The position numbers and the translations under genes were made by a program. From Tragulus kanchil (lineage: Eukaryota; Chordata; Mammalia; Artiodactyla; Tragulidae): a stretch of 64,000 nt of DNA. How positions within the stretch are numbered: position 1 is the first letter of the stretch; each line of letters begins with the position of its first letter. Under the pieces are notes generated by a model. That model ran no database searches. It was not told the origin of the DNA and worked only from the letters and a program-made list of their open reading frames with translations. Positions 49,290 through 61,637 of the stretch are shown piece by piece. Location of the stretch: NCBI GenBank assembly GCA_022376925.1, contig JAIOJX010000025.1, forward strand, positions 93,461,608 through 93,525,607. Direction: 5' to 3'.

Positions 49290-50430
49290 GATTCTTGGTC
49301 AGTTCCGGTGTCTTTATAAATTTCTTTCATCATCGTCCTATAGTTTTCAGTGTAGAAGACTTTCACCTCCTTGGTTAAATTTATTATTGTTTTATTTTTT
49401 GTTGTTGCAATTATAAAAATGATTTGTTAGTTTCTCTTTCTGATATCCTGTTATCACTGTGTCAAATCACGACAGGTTTTTTGTGTATTGATTCTGTAAT
49501 TTTACTGACTTTGTCTACTAGTTCTAACATTTTGGATGGAGTATTTTTAGCTTTTCAATATATATTTTCATGTTCTCTCTACACAGCAACACTTTTACTT
49601 CTTCCTTTAAAATTTTGATGATTTTTTTCTTTTTCTTTTTTTCCTAATTGCTCTGACTAGGACTTCCAATACTGTGTTGAATAAAAGTGCCCAAGAGTGG
49701 GCATCCTTGTCTTGTTCTTAATCTTCAAGGGAATGCTTTCACCTTTTTGTCATTGAGTTTCAAGTTAGCTGTGGGCTTATTATACATGGTCTTTATTATG
49801 TTTAGATATATTACCTATTTACTACTTTGTTGAGAGTTTTATCATAATTGAATGCTGAATTTTGTCAAATGATTATTCTATTAAGATGATTATGTGATCT
49901 TTACCCTTCATTTTTTTTAATGTGGTGTGTCATAGTTATTGATTTGCATATGCATAAACCATCTCTGCCTCCCTGAAACAAATTCCATTTGAACATGATA
50001 TATAATCTTTTTAATGTATTGTTGACTTTGGTTTACCACTAGTTTTCTGAGGATTTTTGCATTTATGTTCATGAGGAATATTGGCCTATAATTTTCTTGT
50101 CTTGTGGTGTCATTGTCTGGTTTGGGTATCAGGGTAATATTGGCCTCATGAATTAATTTAGAAGTGTTTCTCCTCTTTTTTTTTTTTTTTTTAATTTGGA
50201 CAAATTTAAGAAGGATTGCTATTAAATATTTTTAAAATGTTTAGTAAAATTCACAAATGAAGTCATCTGGTCCTAGACTTTTGTTTGTTGGGAAGTTTTT
50301 GATTACTGGTTCCATGGTTTTTGATTACTGGCTCTATCTCCGTATTAGTAATCAATCTATTCCAATTTTCTGTTTGCTTATGATTCAGTCTTAGTCATTC
50401 GTATGTTGTTAGGAATTTTTCCATTTCTTA
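49290..50430 (-). mobile_element. L1 ORF2 fragment, antisense
   Basis: Reverse-strand L1 ORF2 motifs are clear: cctaattgctctgactagga followed by cttccaatactgtgttgaat, aaagtgcccaagagtgggca, tccttgtcttgttcttaatc, ttgatttgcatatgcataaa, ggcctataattttcttgtct. This is the reverse transcriptase region. Stops and indels throughout; no product. Confidence 0.85.
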
Positions 50431-50895
50431 TAGATTGCTTTGAGGACAGCCCCCAGGTTTTTATGTTTAAAAGCTGAAAGCCACTGAGAGAGTTGTTCTA
50501 GGTCATCCCTTTGGTGAGGGGGTAAGAACTGAATCACTTCAAGAGGAGAAGCCAAAATATTCATAGAAGAAAGGACATGGAATTTTCTTAAAGTAGGAAG
50601 GCATAAAGGTTTCAATATGTCCTGGGAGAAGCAGAGAATATATTGTCTTCTGTCTTTAAAAACATCATAAGACATGGTCAAACTCAGTGAGGACTTAGAT
50701 GTGGGCCATAAAAGAATGCTGGACACGAGGCAGAGAGGCATCATCCCACCTCAGACAGAACTAGCAGAAAATAGGCACAAGATAGTAGAGCCACCCTTTG
50801 GGTGGGCCCACAGGTTTGGACCCTGATCTACATTATATAAGAGTAGATAGGTTCATAGTCAAGGCTTTGGGGGAATGGAACTGCAATTATTACAC
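50431..50895. other. Unassigned sequence
   Basis: A 111-codon minus-strand frame (50409-50744) overlaps this stretch; no domain recognised. It abuts the L1 remnant and could be part of a decayed element. Confidence 0.35.
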
Positions 50896-53102
50896 TGTTA
50901 TCCATGTAGAAAACAGGCACCATGGAGCTAAACAGAATTAACCATGTTTTAGCCAGTTATCTTCTGAGATAAGGTCTATGCATGTTTTAAAAGTGCACAC
51001 AGCACTCTTCTCTCATTGCCTTGGCTAGAGTTTGGTTCTTGACAGAGGATGCTACTCTCTACGCAGGAACTTGCTCTCCCAGCTCTCACGTACTGAAGAG
51101 TCACAAGTAGGGCTGGCATTCTGGTAGTCTGTTGCTTTCAGACCTTGGCAACCTTTGTGAAGTTTAAGTATCTAGCTAGAGCCTGCAAAATCCCTTTTCT
51201 GTCAATGACCTGATCTTCTGGCCTCCTCCCTTTGCTTATTCAATATCTTTGGCCCTCGATCACCCATCGACAGCCTCACACCACTGGAAACTTCAAGGAA
51301 TGTGTAGATGGTTATATAACCAGCTTCATGGGCATGTGACCTACATCGTCACACAGCGCTCCACACTTAAAATGGCCCAACAGTTTGGTAACGTTCTGCT
51401 TCTGCCATCTTGAAGCTCTTAATTTTTTTTTTGTCCATGCCAAACCACTCTTGTCAGAAAGACCCATAGTTAGTTGTTCTTAAAAAAAAAAGGGACTTCT
51501 TAAATACAGGGTTGTACTTAAGATGGTAGATTTTTCACTGTAGGGAAGATGAGTGTTTAAGCATCTCCTGCCGATGTACTTATCCCTATTTCATCTGTTA
51601 TTTTCTTTTCAGGAAATGTACAATATATTGAAAATATATTGAAATTGCAGCTTCCGAGGACTACTGTTTATGAAAATAGTATAACACTAGAGTGTTGTCT
51701 TTCATTTTAAATTATAAAATTGGTACTTCCTTGAATACCTTTGCTTGGCCTGGACAACCAGTACCTTTATGAGAGAGATTAGGTGAGCAGGAAGCATGAT
51801 TTTCTATCATTTTGAAGATGAAACAAGGTGAACAGCAACTAAATGACTTCTCCAAGGACAATAATGACAAGAACTGCTGCAGTGCTCAGACTCTCAAATT
51901 TATAATTCTTTTAGCTGATGTTCACAATGTCTACTTGGCAAACTTTTCCATTTCTCCTCCACCAGAGGAGAGGCGAACCAATTGACCTTAATTATTGAAA
52001 GTCTGTTATCCATGTAGAAAACAGGCACCATGGAGCTAAACAGAATTAACCATGTTTTAGCCAGTTATCTTCTGAGATAAGGTCTATGCATGTTTTAAAA
52101 GTGCACACAGCACTCTTCTCTCATTGCCTTGGCTAGAGTTTGGTTCTTGACAGAGGATGCTACTCTCTACGCAGGAACTTGCTCTCCCAGCTCTCACGTA
52201 CTGAAGAGTCACAAGTAGGGCTGGCATTCTGGTAGTCTGTTGCTTTCAGACCTTGGCAACCTTTGTGAAGTTTAAGTATCTAGCTAGAGCCTGCAAAATC
52301 CCTTTTCTGTCAATGACCTGATCTTCTGGCCTCCTCCCTTTGCTTATTCAATATCTTTGGCCCTCGATCACCCATCGACAGCCTCACACCACTGGAAACT
52401 TCAAGGAATGTGTAGATGGTTATATAACCAGCTTCATGGGCATGTGACCTACATCGTCACACAGCGCTCCACACTTAAAATGGCCCAACAGTTTGGTAAC
52501 GTTCTGCTTCTGCCATCTTGAAGCTCTTAATTTTTTTTTTGTCCATGCCAAACCACTCTTGTCAGAAAGACCCATAGTTAGTTGTTTTTAAAAAAAAGGG
52601 ACTTCTTAAATACAGGGTTGTACTTAAGATGGTAGATTTTTCACTGTAGGGAAGATGAGTGTTTAAGCATCTCCTGCCGATGTACTTATCCCTATTTCAT
52701 CTGTTATTTTCTTTTCAGGAAATGTACAATATATTGAAAATATATTGAAATTGCAGCTTCCGAGGACTACTGTTTATGAAAATAGTATAACACTAGAGTG
52801 TTGTCTTTCATTTTAAATTATAAAATTGGTACTTCCTTGAATACCTTTGCTTGGCCTGGACAACCAGTACCTTTATGAGAGAGATTAGGTGAGCAGGAAG
52901 CATGATTTTCTATCATTTTGAAGATGAAACAAGGTGAACAGCAACTAAATGACTTCTCCAAGGACAATAATGACAAGAACTGCTGCAGTGCTCAGACTCT
53001 CAAATTTATAATTCTTTTAGCTGATGTTCACAATGTCTACTTGGCAAACTTTTCCATTTCTCCTCCACCAGAGGAGAGGCGAACCAATTGACCTTAATTA
53101 TT
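50896..53102 (+). repeat. Tandem duplication 14, unit about 1107 bp
   Basis: Copy 1 is 50896-51996 and copy 2 is 52004-53102. The offset moves from 1108 to 1106 at a poly(A) run (51482 versus 52589). The 7-base filler (gaaagtc) echoes the sequence that follows copy 2 (aaaagtaaaggtctg). Confidence 0.95.
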
Positions 53103-53342
53103 CCAAAAGTAAAGGTCTGTTTGCTAAATATGCTACCTAAAATTCATGCAATCTTTTCATTTGATGATATGGACAATACTTGTAAAATTTGTATGCAGCA
53201 GTCTGAGTGCCCATAAACTGCACCCTTGCTAAGCCTGGGGTTAATTTAAATATTACATTTGGGGCAAGCTGATGTTATATGCCCCTCATAAGATGCTCTA
53301 AGGTTGGAATTCCAGTCAGGTGATATATCCGCAAAAATGACT

Positions 53343-53900
53343 GCAGTGGACTGAATGTGACTCCAAAAATTCATATGTTGAAATCCTAACCTCAGTGTGA
53401 TGGTATTTGGAGGTAGGGCCTTTAGGTGGTGATTAGGTCATAAGCACGGGTCCAAACCGCAAGGATTTATATACCTGATAATCTAAAGTGGAGCTGATGT
53501 AGTAATAATAGAAGCAATAATAGAGGCAAAGTACACAATAAGTGTAATGCTCTTGAAGCATCCCGAAACTACCCACACCCCTCACCCCAGTCTGTGGAAA
53601 AATTGCCTTCCACAAAATTGGTCCCTGGTGCCAAAAAGGTTGGGGCCTACTGGTCATGAGGATTGAGTCCTCATGAGTGGAAACAGGCCCCAGAGAGCTC
53701 CCTCATCCCTGTCCCTTCTGCAGTGTCAGAACACAGCAAGAGAACAGCTACAAAGAAACTAGGAAGCAGCAAGTGTTAAGTTCTCGTCAGATTCAAATGT
53801 GCTGGCACTTTGTTCTTGGGCTTCTAGCCTCCAGAACTATGAGAAGTAAATTTCTGTCAATTAGAAGCCACCCAGTCTGTGGTATTTTGCAGTCTACACG
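53343..53900 (+). mobile_element. MLT1-type MaLR LTR, split by a DNA transposon
   Basis: The left part (53343-53441: ggactgaatgtgactccaaa, attcatatgttgaaatccta, gtagggcctttaggtggtga, ttaggtcat) and right part (53652-53900: agagagctccctcatccctg, cttctagcctccagaactat, gagaagtaaatttctgtcaa, agccacccagtctgtggtat) are the known order of an MLT1 LTR. The middle is replaced by an unrelated insertion. Confidence 0.8.
53442..53651 (+). mobile_element. Nonautonomous hAT-like DNA transposon inside the MLT1 LTR
   Basis: Carries the mammalian MER-type motifs agtggagctgatgtagtaat, gtgtaatgctcttgaagcat, ctgtggaaaaattgccttcc, ggtccctggtgccaaaaagg, ttgggg. Flanked by ggtcat on both sides (53436-53441 and 53652-53657), consistent with a target duplication of about 6-8 bp. 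Same family as the piece inside the retrocopy at 29805. Confidence 0.65.
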
Positions 53901-53924
53901 ATGACATATTGTGTAGTTTTAAAA

Positions 53925-54225
53925 ACAAAAGAAATTCTATAACATGTAGGAACATGGATGTGCCTCAAAGACATTATGCTAAACATAATAATCCAATCAC
54001 AGTGGACAAATACTATATAATTACACTCATATGAAGTATTTAAGTAGTCAAAATCATGGAAAGAAAATAGGTACTTAAGATAGACTTTCAGTTTTGTAAG
54101 AAGCAAAAGTTCTAGACAGTTTTTCTGCCTTTTTTCTGTGCCTGTTGTTGCAACAATGTGAATATGCTTTACACCACCAAATTGTATACTTAAAAATGGT
54201 TAAGATGGCAATGGTCAAAAATGAG
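53925..54225 (+). mobile_element. Old L1 3' UTR fragment
   Basis: Motifs: ggaacatggatgtgcctcaa, agacattatgctaaacataa, ggacaaatactatataatta, agtagtcaaaatcatggaaa, tttcagttttgtaagaagca, aattgtatacttaaaaatgg, ttaagatgg. Typical L1M 3' terminus. Confidence 0.75.
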
Positions 54226-56116
54226 AGATACAAACAAGAATATCAGAGGACAGAAAGTGCTATAGAGGAATATAATACAAGTAAGAAGAGTCAAGAAGCA
54301 CCCATGGGGAAGTGAATAGAAGTCTGTGGTCCAGAGGATGGGGTGCTGAGGAAAAGATATACTAGGTTCAGGGTGTCAGAGAAGTTCTCGATGACATTTG
54401 AGGACATTTTACTCATGTGGATAAATGGCAGGAAAGTTGTTCAAACAGAGGGAACAGCAAACGGCAGGCCCTGAGGTAGGTGATGTTTGATATGTTCTAG
54501 AAGCATCAAGGTAGTCACTGTGGCTGGAACAAAACAAATGCAAAGGTGAGAGGTCAGTGATGAGGTAGAAGAAGACTGGAGAGAGAGAGAAAGGTGCAGA
54601 TAATGTAAATCCTAGAAGCCATTTTGAGAAGTTGTCTTTATTGGAGTGACATGGGAAGCCATGATTAAAGGCAGAAATAGGCAGAACAGTCCAAAGCTAT
54701 TAAAATAACCTAGGAGAGAAAATGGATTTAGGATATACTATGAAAAACAGACCACAGAATTATCCTGACAGATTAGAAATAAAGGGGGAAAGGGAGGAAT
54801 GAAGAATGATGCTGAGGTGAATGGAGCGACCACTGACCAGAGTACAGGATGGGGAGCCAGATTCCATGCTTGAGCATGTCTCTTTTGAGATAACCATTAA
54901 TTCTCCAAGAAGAGATGCTGAGGGGACAGCTGGACATGTAAGTCAAGGCTTCACCATGTAAAGGAGGCCACGATCTACCTTCAGATGGTTCCTCCTGTGG
55001 TCTCAAGTAGCCTGTGCTCCACTCATTACCTCAATTAGGGGGTGATTTGCTCAGATCTGTCCTCAAACATTTATCATATCTCAAGTCTTATTTATTACCC
55101 GCCTTGAAAAATGAAACCCCTCCAACATAAATCATAACTACAATGCCAACTCTTAGTCACAAGTATAATCCAAAAGCAAGTACCATTAAAAATCTAAGAA
55201 GTCGTATCAGTCAGCTCATCAGATAAATGTACTTGGGTGAGCTGCCACTGCTAGAAAGAGCTGGCCCAGACCCCTAAGACTGACTCACATAAAATACATG
55301 AGAGGGAATAGGAAGTTTATTCTGAGATCAAACCCTGAGATATATACAGTGGAGTTCAAAAATCTTCTTTCCTCTCCAACTTTTAATCATTTCTTCAGAA
55401 AGCATGTCATATTTCTGGCATTGTCTCTCCTTTTGATGACAGTCTTGGAGGAGAATAGATTGAACCGTTTCAAAGTCATTTATTGGAAATGTCTAACTAA
55501 TAAATAATTCTGTTAGAGGATGGCTGTTCAGGCACATTTGAAAGAATGCCTGGTCATTTAAGAGAATATATCTTCATCTGAGCAATTACTGGATAAGTCA
55601 CAATAGACTAAGTTCTGTGACTAAAGTAGCCCCAAAGTCTCGGTGGCTTAACACAAACAGATGTATTTCTCACATGCACACAGAGTCCTGCTGTAGACAC
55701 TCCTAGTTACCTTGCTTTCCCAGGAGACTCTCCTCTACATGGTGACTCAGAGAGCCAGACGGAGACACACAGGAAGTATGGAAGTCCCTTCAAATCGATA
55801 TTCTTTCCTTGTTCCTGTTCAGCCATCTCACAGGCCTTCATTTCCAAATAAATGGACAGGGAAAGGCAGAGTAGAAGATGGCACAAGCTGTTTGGTATCA
55901 GGTGTAGAAGTGGCAACTTTCACTTACTTTGTTGTAGCCAGAACTCAGTCATGAGCAGTAGCATGAAGGGTGTAAATGGAGCCTTCCTATCTCCACAAAA
56001 TGCAGACAAAATGATAGTAAACATACAGTGTTGTCTCTGCAATAATTCCTACTTGTATCTTTAAGATATTTTTATTTAACTTTTCACCTAAACCTAAAGC
56101 ACATGACTTGATAATT
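54226..56116. other. Unassigned sequence
   Basis: No exon recognised. At 55600-55960 the string agtctcggtggcttaacaca resembles a widespread mammalian interspersed repeat, but I cannot name the family. Confidence 0.4.
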
Positions 56117-56123
56117 CTGGCCT

Positions 56124-56399
56124 TTTTTTTTTTTTTTTTTTTGGCCACTTTTATTGGTCTTTCATTTATTTTTTTCCATCCATCTTTGTTCTTTGGCTTG
56201 TGTGGGCCTCCCATCGCAGCGGCTTCTTTTGTTGTAGAGCACCAGCTCTGGGCGCATGTGCTCCGGAGCACTAGCTCAGTAATTGGACACACCAGTCCAG
56301 TCACTCCCCGGCACATGGGGTCTTCTCAGGTCAGGGATTGAACCGGTGCCCCCTGCACTGCAAGGCAGAGTCCTTACCCACTGGACCATCAGGGAAGCC
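56124..56399 (-). mobile_element. CHR-type SINE lacking its GC-rich 3' block
   Basis: A T-run (A-tail on minus) is followed directly by ggccacttttattggtcttt, then ctgtc-type body and head ending accatcagggaagccc. The ccctccc-rich block present in the other copies is missing and substitutions are more frequent, so it is older. A short target duplication ctggcct (56117-56123 and 56400-56406) is visible. Confidence 0.85.
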
Positions 56400-56784
56400 C
56401 TGGCCTCATTTTTAAGGATCATGAAGAGAGGCAGCCCAACATAAAGTCTCTAACTTTCTGTTTTTGAAATGTGACAGAAAATCAGAAAGACATGTATCAT
56501 GGGACTCCCCTCAAATCAGTATTCTTTTTTTTCAGATCCATTTATGTTGAAATGTGTCACAAACAAACCAAAAATCATAGAGAATAATGTAATGTCCTCT
56601 ATGTATCCTCAGATGATTGGACTTTTAACTATGATATGATAACTGTGGAACAATGCCTCTGTGGTTTTAGTTGGCATTTCTCTGATGACTAGGGAAGGGG
56701 AGCATCTTTTCATGTGTATTTGTTGTTTGTGTGCCCTGGGATCTGCCAATTCAGTATCCTTTCTCCCTGACTTTATTGTATTGT

Positions 56785-57250
56785 ATATGGTGGTGGTGGT
56801 TTCATTTCTAAGTCATGCCCAACTCTTTTTTCTTTTTTAAACATTTATTTATTTATTGGGGGGGGTGGTGAGGGAGAGGGGTGGGCGGGCTACTTCTATT
56901 GGTCTTTCATTTGTCTATTTTCATCCATCTTTGTTCTCCAGCCCGTGTGGGCCTCCCATCGCGGTGGCCTCTGTTGTCGCAGAGCACCAGCTCTGGGCGC
57001 ATGCTCTCCAGAGCTCCGGCTTGGTATTTGGACACACTGGTCCAGCCGCTCGGCGGCACATGGGATCTTCCCAGGCCAGGGATCAAACCAGCATCCCTTG
57101 CACTGCAAGGCGGTGTCCTTACCCACTGGACCACCAGGGAAGCCCTACCCAACTCTTTTGACACCATCTATCCTTGAGATTTTCCAGGCAAGAATGCCGG
57201 AGTGGATTGCCGTTTCTCTCTCCAAGGGATCTTCCTGACTCAGGGACAGA
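56785..57250 (-). mobile_element. Bov SINE split by a CHR SINE
   Basis: Left part 56785-56829 (ttctaagtcatgcccaactc) and right part 57148-57250 (gattttccaggcaagaatgc, cggagtggattgccgtttct, ctccaagggatcttcctgac) form one antisense Bov SINE. The CHR element at 56830-57147 lies between, with cccaactctttt duplicated on each side. Confidence 0.85.
56830..57147 (-). mobile_element. CHR-type SINE, full length, nested in Bov SINE
   Basis: Antisense: acatttatttatttattggg tail, G-rich block, ctacttctattggtctttca, tttcatccatctttgttctc, gcagagcaccagctctgggc, gatcttcccaggccagggat, ttgcactgcaaggcggtgtc, ccaccagggaagccc. Target duplication cccaactctttt at 56818-56829 and 57148-57159. Confidence 0.9.
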
Positions 57251-57382
57251 CACAAAATCTTCCACTCAGGACAAAATAAAATCCTGCATGCCACCAGCAC
57301 CACCCTTCTGAAAGGCAGCCTGGCAGCTGCAACTATACATTGCCCCTGGAGATTGCAATATCAGAGCCCCAGAAAGAATGCA

Positions 57383-59717
57383 GATTAATATAATAAATGT
57401 CATTTTCTCAATTTCTTTATATATCTGAGGAAATTCTGTTACATCAGTGTATTTCATTGTCCATTATAAGCTGACATCTAATTGGAACCTTAATCTGAAT
57501 TTGAGTTAAAGAGTCAAAATGTGTATGAGGAAGCACAAAATTGGAAGAAACAAGAAAATAAGTATACAAAGAAAGAATGCCATAGACTTCTATTTTCTGG
57601 TGATCTTGCTGAGCTATGTGGAAAGTTTGTTGTATATGGAGATTTAGTGTTTGCAGAGGTGTTAGCAAAACTTAAATGGAAATAATCTCCTTATTCCAAA
57701 TATGCTTAAAGTACATATGCATAAGTACCTATATTTCATTATAAGCAAATATGCATCAGGAACTTATATTTTACTAACACTGTTGGAAGCCATAATAAGC
57801 TAGATTTCTACATCTGAAAATGCAAAACAGGTAGGAGGTGTCGAATGCTTGATAAAGCAGTTGCCTTGTCAAAGGCTGCCTTTATTCTCCTTTTGTATGC
57901 ACAGACACTCATTTTATATTTGCTTTTCAGCATGAGCAGATAATACTGTAACATATTTGCCTTTAGGCCAAATAACTTGTTTAATGAGACCAGCATCTAC
58001 TAGCAGAAAACTGAAGGTCACACCAGCTTAGTTATATTGCAAGAATCCTGTTTTTACAAAGACATGCTTCATTCTTAACAGAAAAAGATTTAAACACATG
58101 CTTAGAAGAGTCAGAAGAAAATACATTTTTTCTACAGATGCTACTCTGACTTAGTTATCTAAAAACTAAAACACACCCTCCTTTCCTTAGTCTGTTTGCC
58201 TTTGATGGTATCTTTGGAAAGAAGGAAGCAACTCTTACTGGTCATTTCTATGCAGCAGTGTTTCTTGATAAGGATAGGAATTCAGGATGCTGTTTCTCTT
58301 GGAAGAGTTTCAAGTCAAAAAGGCTCTACTTAGATGTGAAGGTTGCCAAGGTGTAGGGAAGCAAAAAGTTTTCCTTGACCTTCTTAGAGTCTCTGGTTGC
58401 ATCTGCAAATTAAAGGGACAAAAACAGATTAACAGAAGAAAAATACACACATTTATTTATTATAAGTTTTATGTGATTTGGGAGCCTTCTTGAGGAAATA
58501 AAGACTCAAAGAAACAGTTCTGAGTATTTGATGCCAGCTTTGATGAAGGATTAATATAATAAATGTCATTTTCTCAATTTCTTTATATATCTGAGGAAAT
58601 TCTGTTACATCAGTGTATTTCATTGTCCATTATAAGCTGACATCTAATTGGAACCTTAATCTGAATTTGAGTTAAAGAGTCAAAATGTGTATGAGGAAGC
58701 ACAAAATTGGAAGAAACAAGAAAATAAGTATACAAAGAAAGAATGCCATAGACTTCTATTTTCTGGTGATCTTGCTGAGCTATGTGGAAAGTTTGTTGTA
58801 TATGGAGATTTAGTGTTTGCAGAGGTGTTAGCAAAACTTAAATGGAAATAATCTCCTTATTCCAAATATGCTTAAAGTACATATGCATAAGTACCTATAT
58901 TTCATTATAAGCAAATATGCATCAGGAACTTATATTTTACTAACACTGTTGGAAGCCATAATAAGCTAGATTTCTACATCTGAAAATGCAAAACAGGTAG
59001 GAGGTGTCGAATGCTTGATAAAGCAGTTGCCTTGTCAAAGGCTGCCTTTATTCTCCTTTTGTATGCACAGACACTCATTTTATATTTGCTTTTCAGCATG
59101 AGCAGATAATACTGTAACATATTTGCCTTTAGGCCAAATAACTTGTTTAATGAGACCAGCATCTACTAGCAGAAAACTGAAGGTCACACCAGCTTAGTTA
59201 TATTGCAAGAATCCTGTTTTTACAAAGACATGCTTCATTCTTAACAGAAAAAGATTTAAACACATGCTTAGAAGAGTCAGAAGAAAATACATTTTTTCTA
59301 CAGATGCTACTCTGACTTAGTTATCTAAAAACTAAAACACACCCTCCTTTCCTTAGTCTGTTTGCCTTTGATGGTATCTTTGGAAAGAAGGAAGCAACTC
59401 TTACTGGTCATTTCTATGCAGCAGTGTTTCTTGATAAGGATAGGAATTCAGGATGCTGTTTCTCTTGGAAGAGTTTCAAGTCAAAAAGGCTCTACTTAGA
59501 TGTGAAGGTTGCCAAGGTGTAGGGAAGCAAAAAGTTTTCCTTGACCTTCTTAGAGTCTCTGGTTGCATCTGCAAATTAAAGGGACAAAAACAGATTAACA
59601 GAAGAAAAATACACACATTTATTTATTATAAGTTTTATGTGATTTGGGAGCCTTCTTGAGGAAATAAAGACTCAAAGAAACAGTTCTGAGTATTTGATGC
59701 CAGCTTTGATGAAGGAT
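57383..59717 (+). repeat. Tandem duplication 15, unit 1166 bp
   Basis: Copy 1 is 57383-58550 and copy 2 is 58549-59717, at a constant offset of 1166 with no difference noticed. The seam is clean, with gga microhomology. Content unassigned. Confidence 0.95.
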
Positions 59718-60300
59718 GAATGGTCATGCGGGAGTATGAGTGTTGTGAGGCACGCTCAGTGAAGCACCCAACTCTGCTTGTGGTGGATGAAAAAGAGAGG
59801 TCCAAGGTCTTCATTTTGCCAAGGACCCCGAGCAAAACTTCTGGCTCACATTTATACCTAAAGCCTACGTGCACAAACCCATTTCCCCAACTTCTAAGGT
59901 TGCCTAGGAGACGTTAAGAAAAAAAGTATGATTTGGTAACAATCACAATAGTACAATTGAAAATCATCTAAGCATATCGCTTAGCCTGTCTATAACATAA
60001 ATTGATTAAAATCACAAATGGCAATTTATCTTGTGACGGATATTTCATTTTCATGGCCAAGGGGAGGCTTGGGTACGAGGTCTTCCTGGTCAGGTTCTCA
60101 TCAACCCCAGAGGCCTAGTTGACAGTTAATTTTTCATCTCCATGACTACCCAGTCCAAACACTGTCCAGAGTTCACTGAAAGTGTAAGATGGAGTCCTCT
60201 TCCTCAAGATGGAGTCAGTTCAGTCAGGGCAGCCAGCTTCTTTCTTCCTTCACCAGTACAGGTTACATTCAGTAAAGACTAACAGGGAATAATCAATACT
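59718..60300. other. Unassigned sequence left of the solo LTR
   Basis: No exon or named repeat was recognised. A repeated phrase agatggagtc occurs at 60188 and 60209. Confidence 0.4.
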
Positions 60301-60306
60301 GACAGG

Positions 60307-60820
60307 TGTGGGGCCTCCGGCAGAGGAGAAACGGCAGTGGGATTGCCCATGGGCAAGCCATGGGAAGATCAGAGAGGGGTGAATCTGCTGCCAGCCACCC
60401 AGCCCCCCGGCAAGTGGGAGACAATCAGACATGACAGGGGTTCCATCAAAGCAGTTCCATTTTATTAGTGCAGACTCACAGCTTTTATAGGAAAGTGAAG
60501 GGGGGTTTGCACAGGACTTCCTATAGATTACACCAATCAAGCTAAAGGTCAAGCAATCATCCACGAGCGCGGAAACCAGGGGAACCAATTAGAAATTTTG
60601 ACCATCACTTAACAATTTAGATCACACCCTTGTCTCTTCCTGTAGGCGCCATCTTAGCTCCAAACCGCAAACATGTGCTTAAGCTTCCTTAAACAATGTC
60701 CTTAAGCTTCCTTTCACGCCCACGTCCCTTCCTGTAGGCGCCATCTTAGCTCGAAACTGAAACAATGTGCTTAAGCTTCCTTATGCATGCAAGGGTCCTC
60801 TTTCAATTCAGAGCCCCACA
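60307..60820 (-). mobile_element. Solo LTR of an endogenous retrovirus (514 bp, class II-like)
   Basis: The ends form an inverted repeat: tgtggggc at 60307-60314 and gccccaca at 60813-60820, the canonical TG...CA boundary. A 6-bp target duplication gacagg flanks it (60301-60306 and 60821-60826). On the minus strand a TATAAAAG box (60482-60489) lies about 20 bases before AATAAAA (60460-60466), giving a very short R region. U3 holds an internal near-duplicate with cttcctgtaggcgccatctt, starting near 60637 and 60728. A 6-bp duplication and short R suggest a beta-retrovirus-like (ERVK) source. No gag, pol or env sequence adjoins it, so it arose by LTR-LTR recombination. Confidence 0.85.
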
Positions 60821-60826
60821 GACAGG

Positions 60827-61637
60827 GAGTAATTCAGTTAAACAAGTATATCACTTTTAGATAATGATCTTACAATCACTTAAAGGTAAATCTAAGTAAA
60901 TTATTTCATATTATATGTCCCCTTTTACAATGAGAGGTTAAAGATTATGTGTAAGTTTAGCAAACTGGGAACACTTACAAGCCCTTTTCTTTCAGATCCT
61001 TCTTAGTATCCCTTGTCTTCAAAGATGCTCCTTTCCTCCAGATAGATATAGGGAAGACGCCTCTCATGTGAGAGATTTATGATCTGTTTAAGGAAAGAGA
61101 GTGGGGACAAAATCAGAGTGAGCTTCTTGCTTCTGCTGTTTTCTCCAACTCCCTCAGCTTTAAATAGTTAATATGTCAAGGTAATATATGTTGGAGTAGC
61201 ATGTCTTCAATCCCACCAAAGGGAACCCTGCAATGTAAACTTGACATGGGCAAGCCACCAAGCTGCTGATCTTCCTCTAGTCTCACATAGGTCTTCCTAA
61301 AATTGAGGTTCCTTCTACAAAGTACCACATCCTCAGCCTGCTTCTTCTGCTGAGAGAATTCTGAACTGGAGCCCTGGAAACTCTGACCTGGAACCACAGT
61401 CATGGCCTCATAGGGCTCATGATGACTTAATATGATGTAATTGGCCCTCGCCTCTCCATGACACCATTCAATGCTAGATCAACTCCAGATTTACACCAGC
61501 AGTCAACTAGAAAATGAAATTTCATTGAGAGGAAAAGGAATATGGAGTCAAGTGTGGTTTCATACCACTTCTTTTTTAGAGTGTTATGTTTTTTCACTTT
61601 TATCTCAGCTGAGTATACACTGTGCTTCTTTAGTTTG
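60827..61637. other. Unassigned sequence right of the solo LTR
   Basis: No exon or named repeat recognised. Confidence 0.4.

Noticed and set aside
60307..60820. Full provirus
   Set aside because: Only one LTR is present and neither side shows a primer binding site or gag/pol/env-like sequence.
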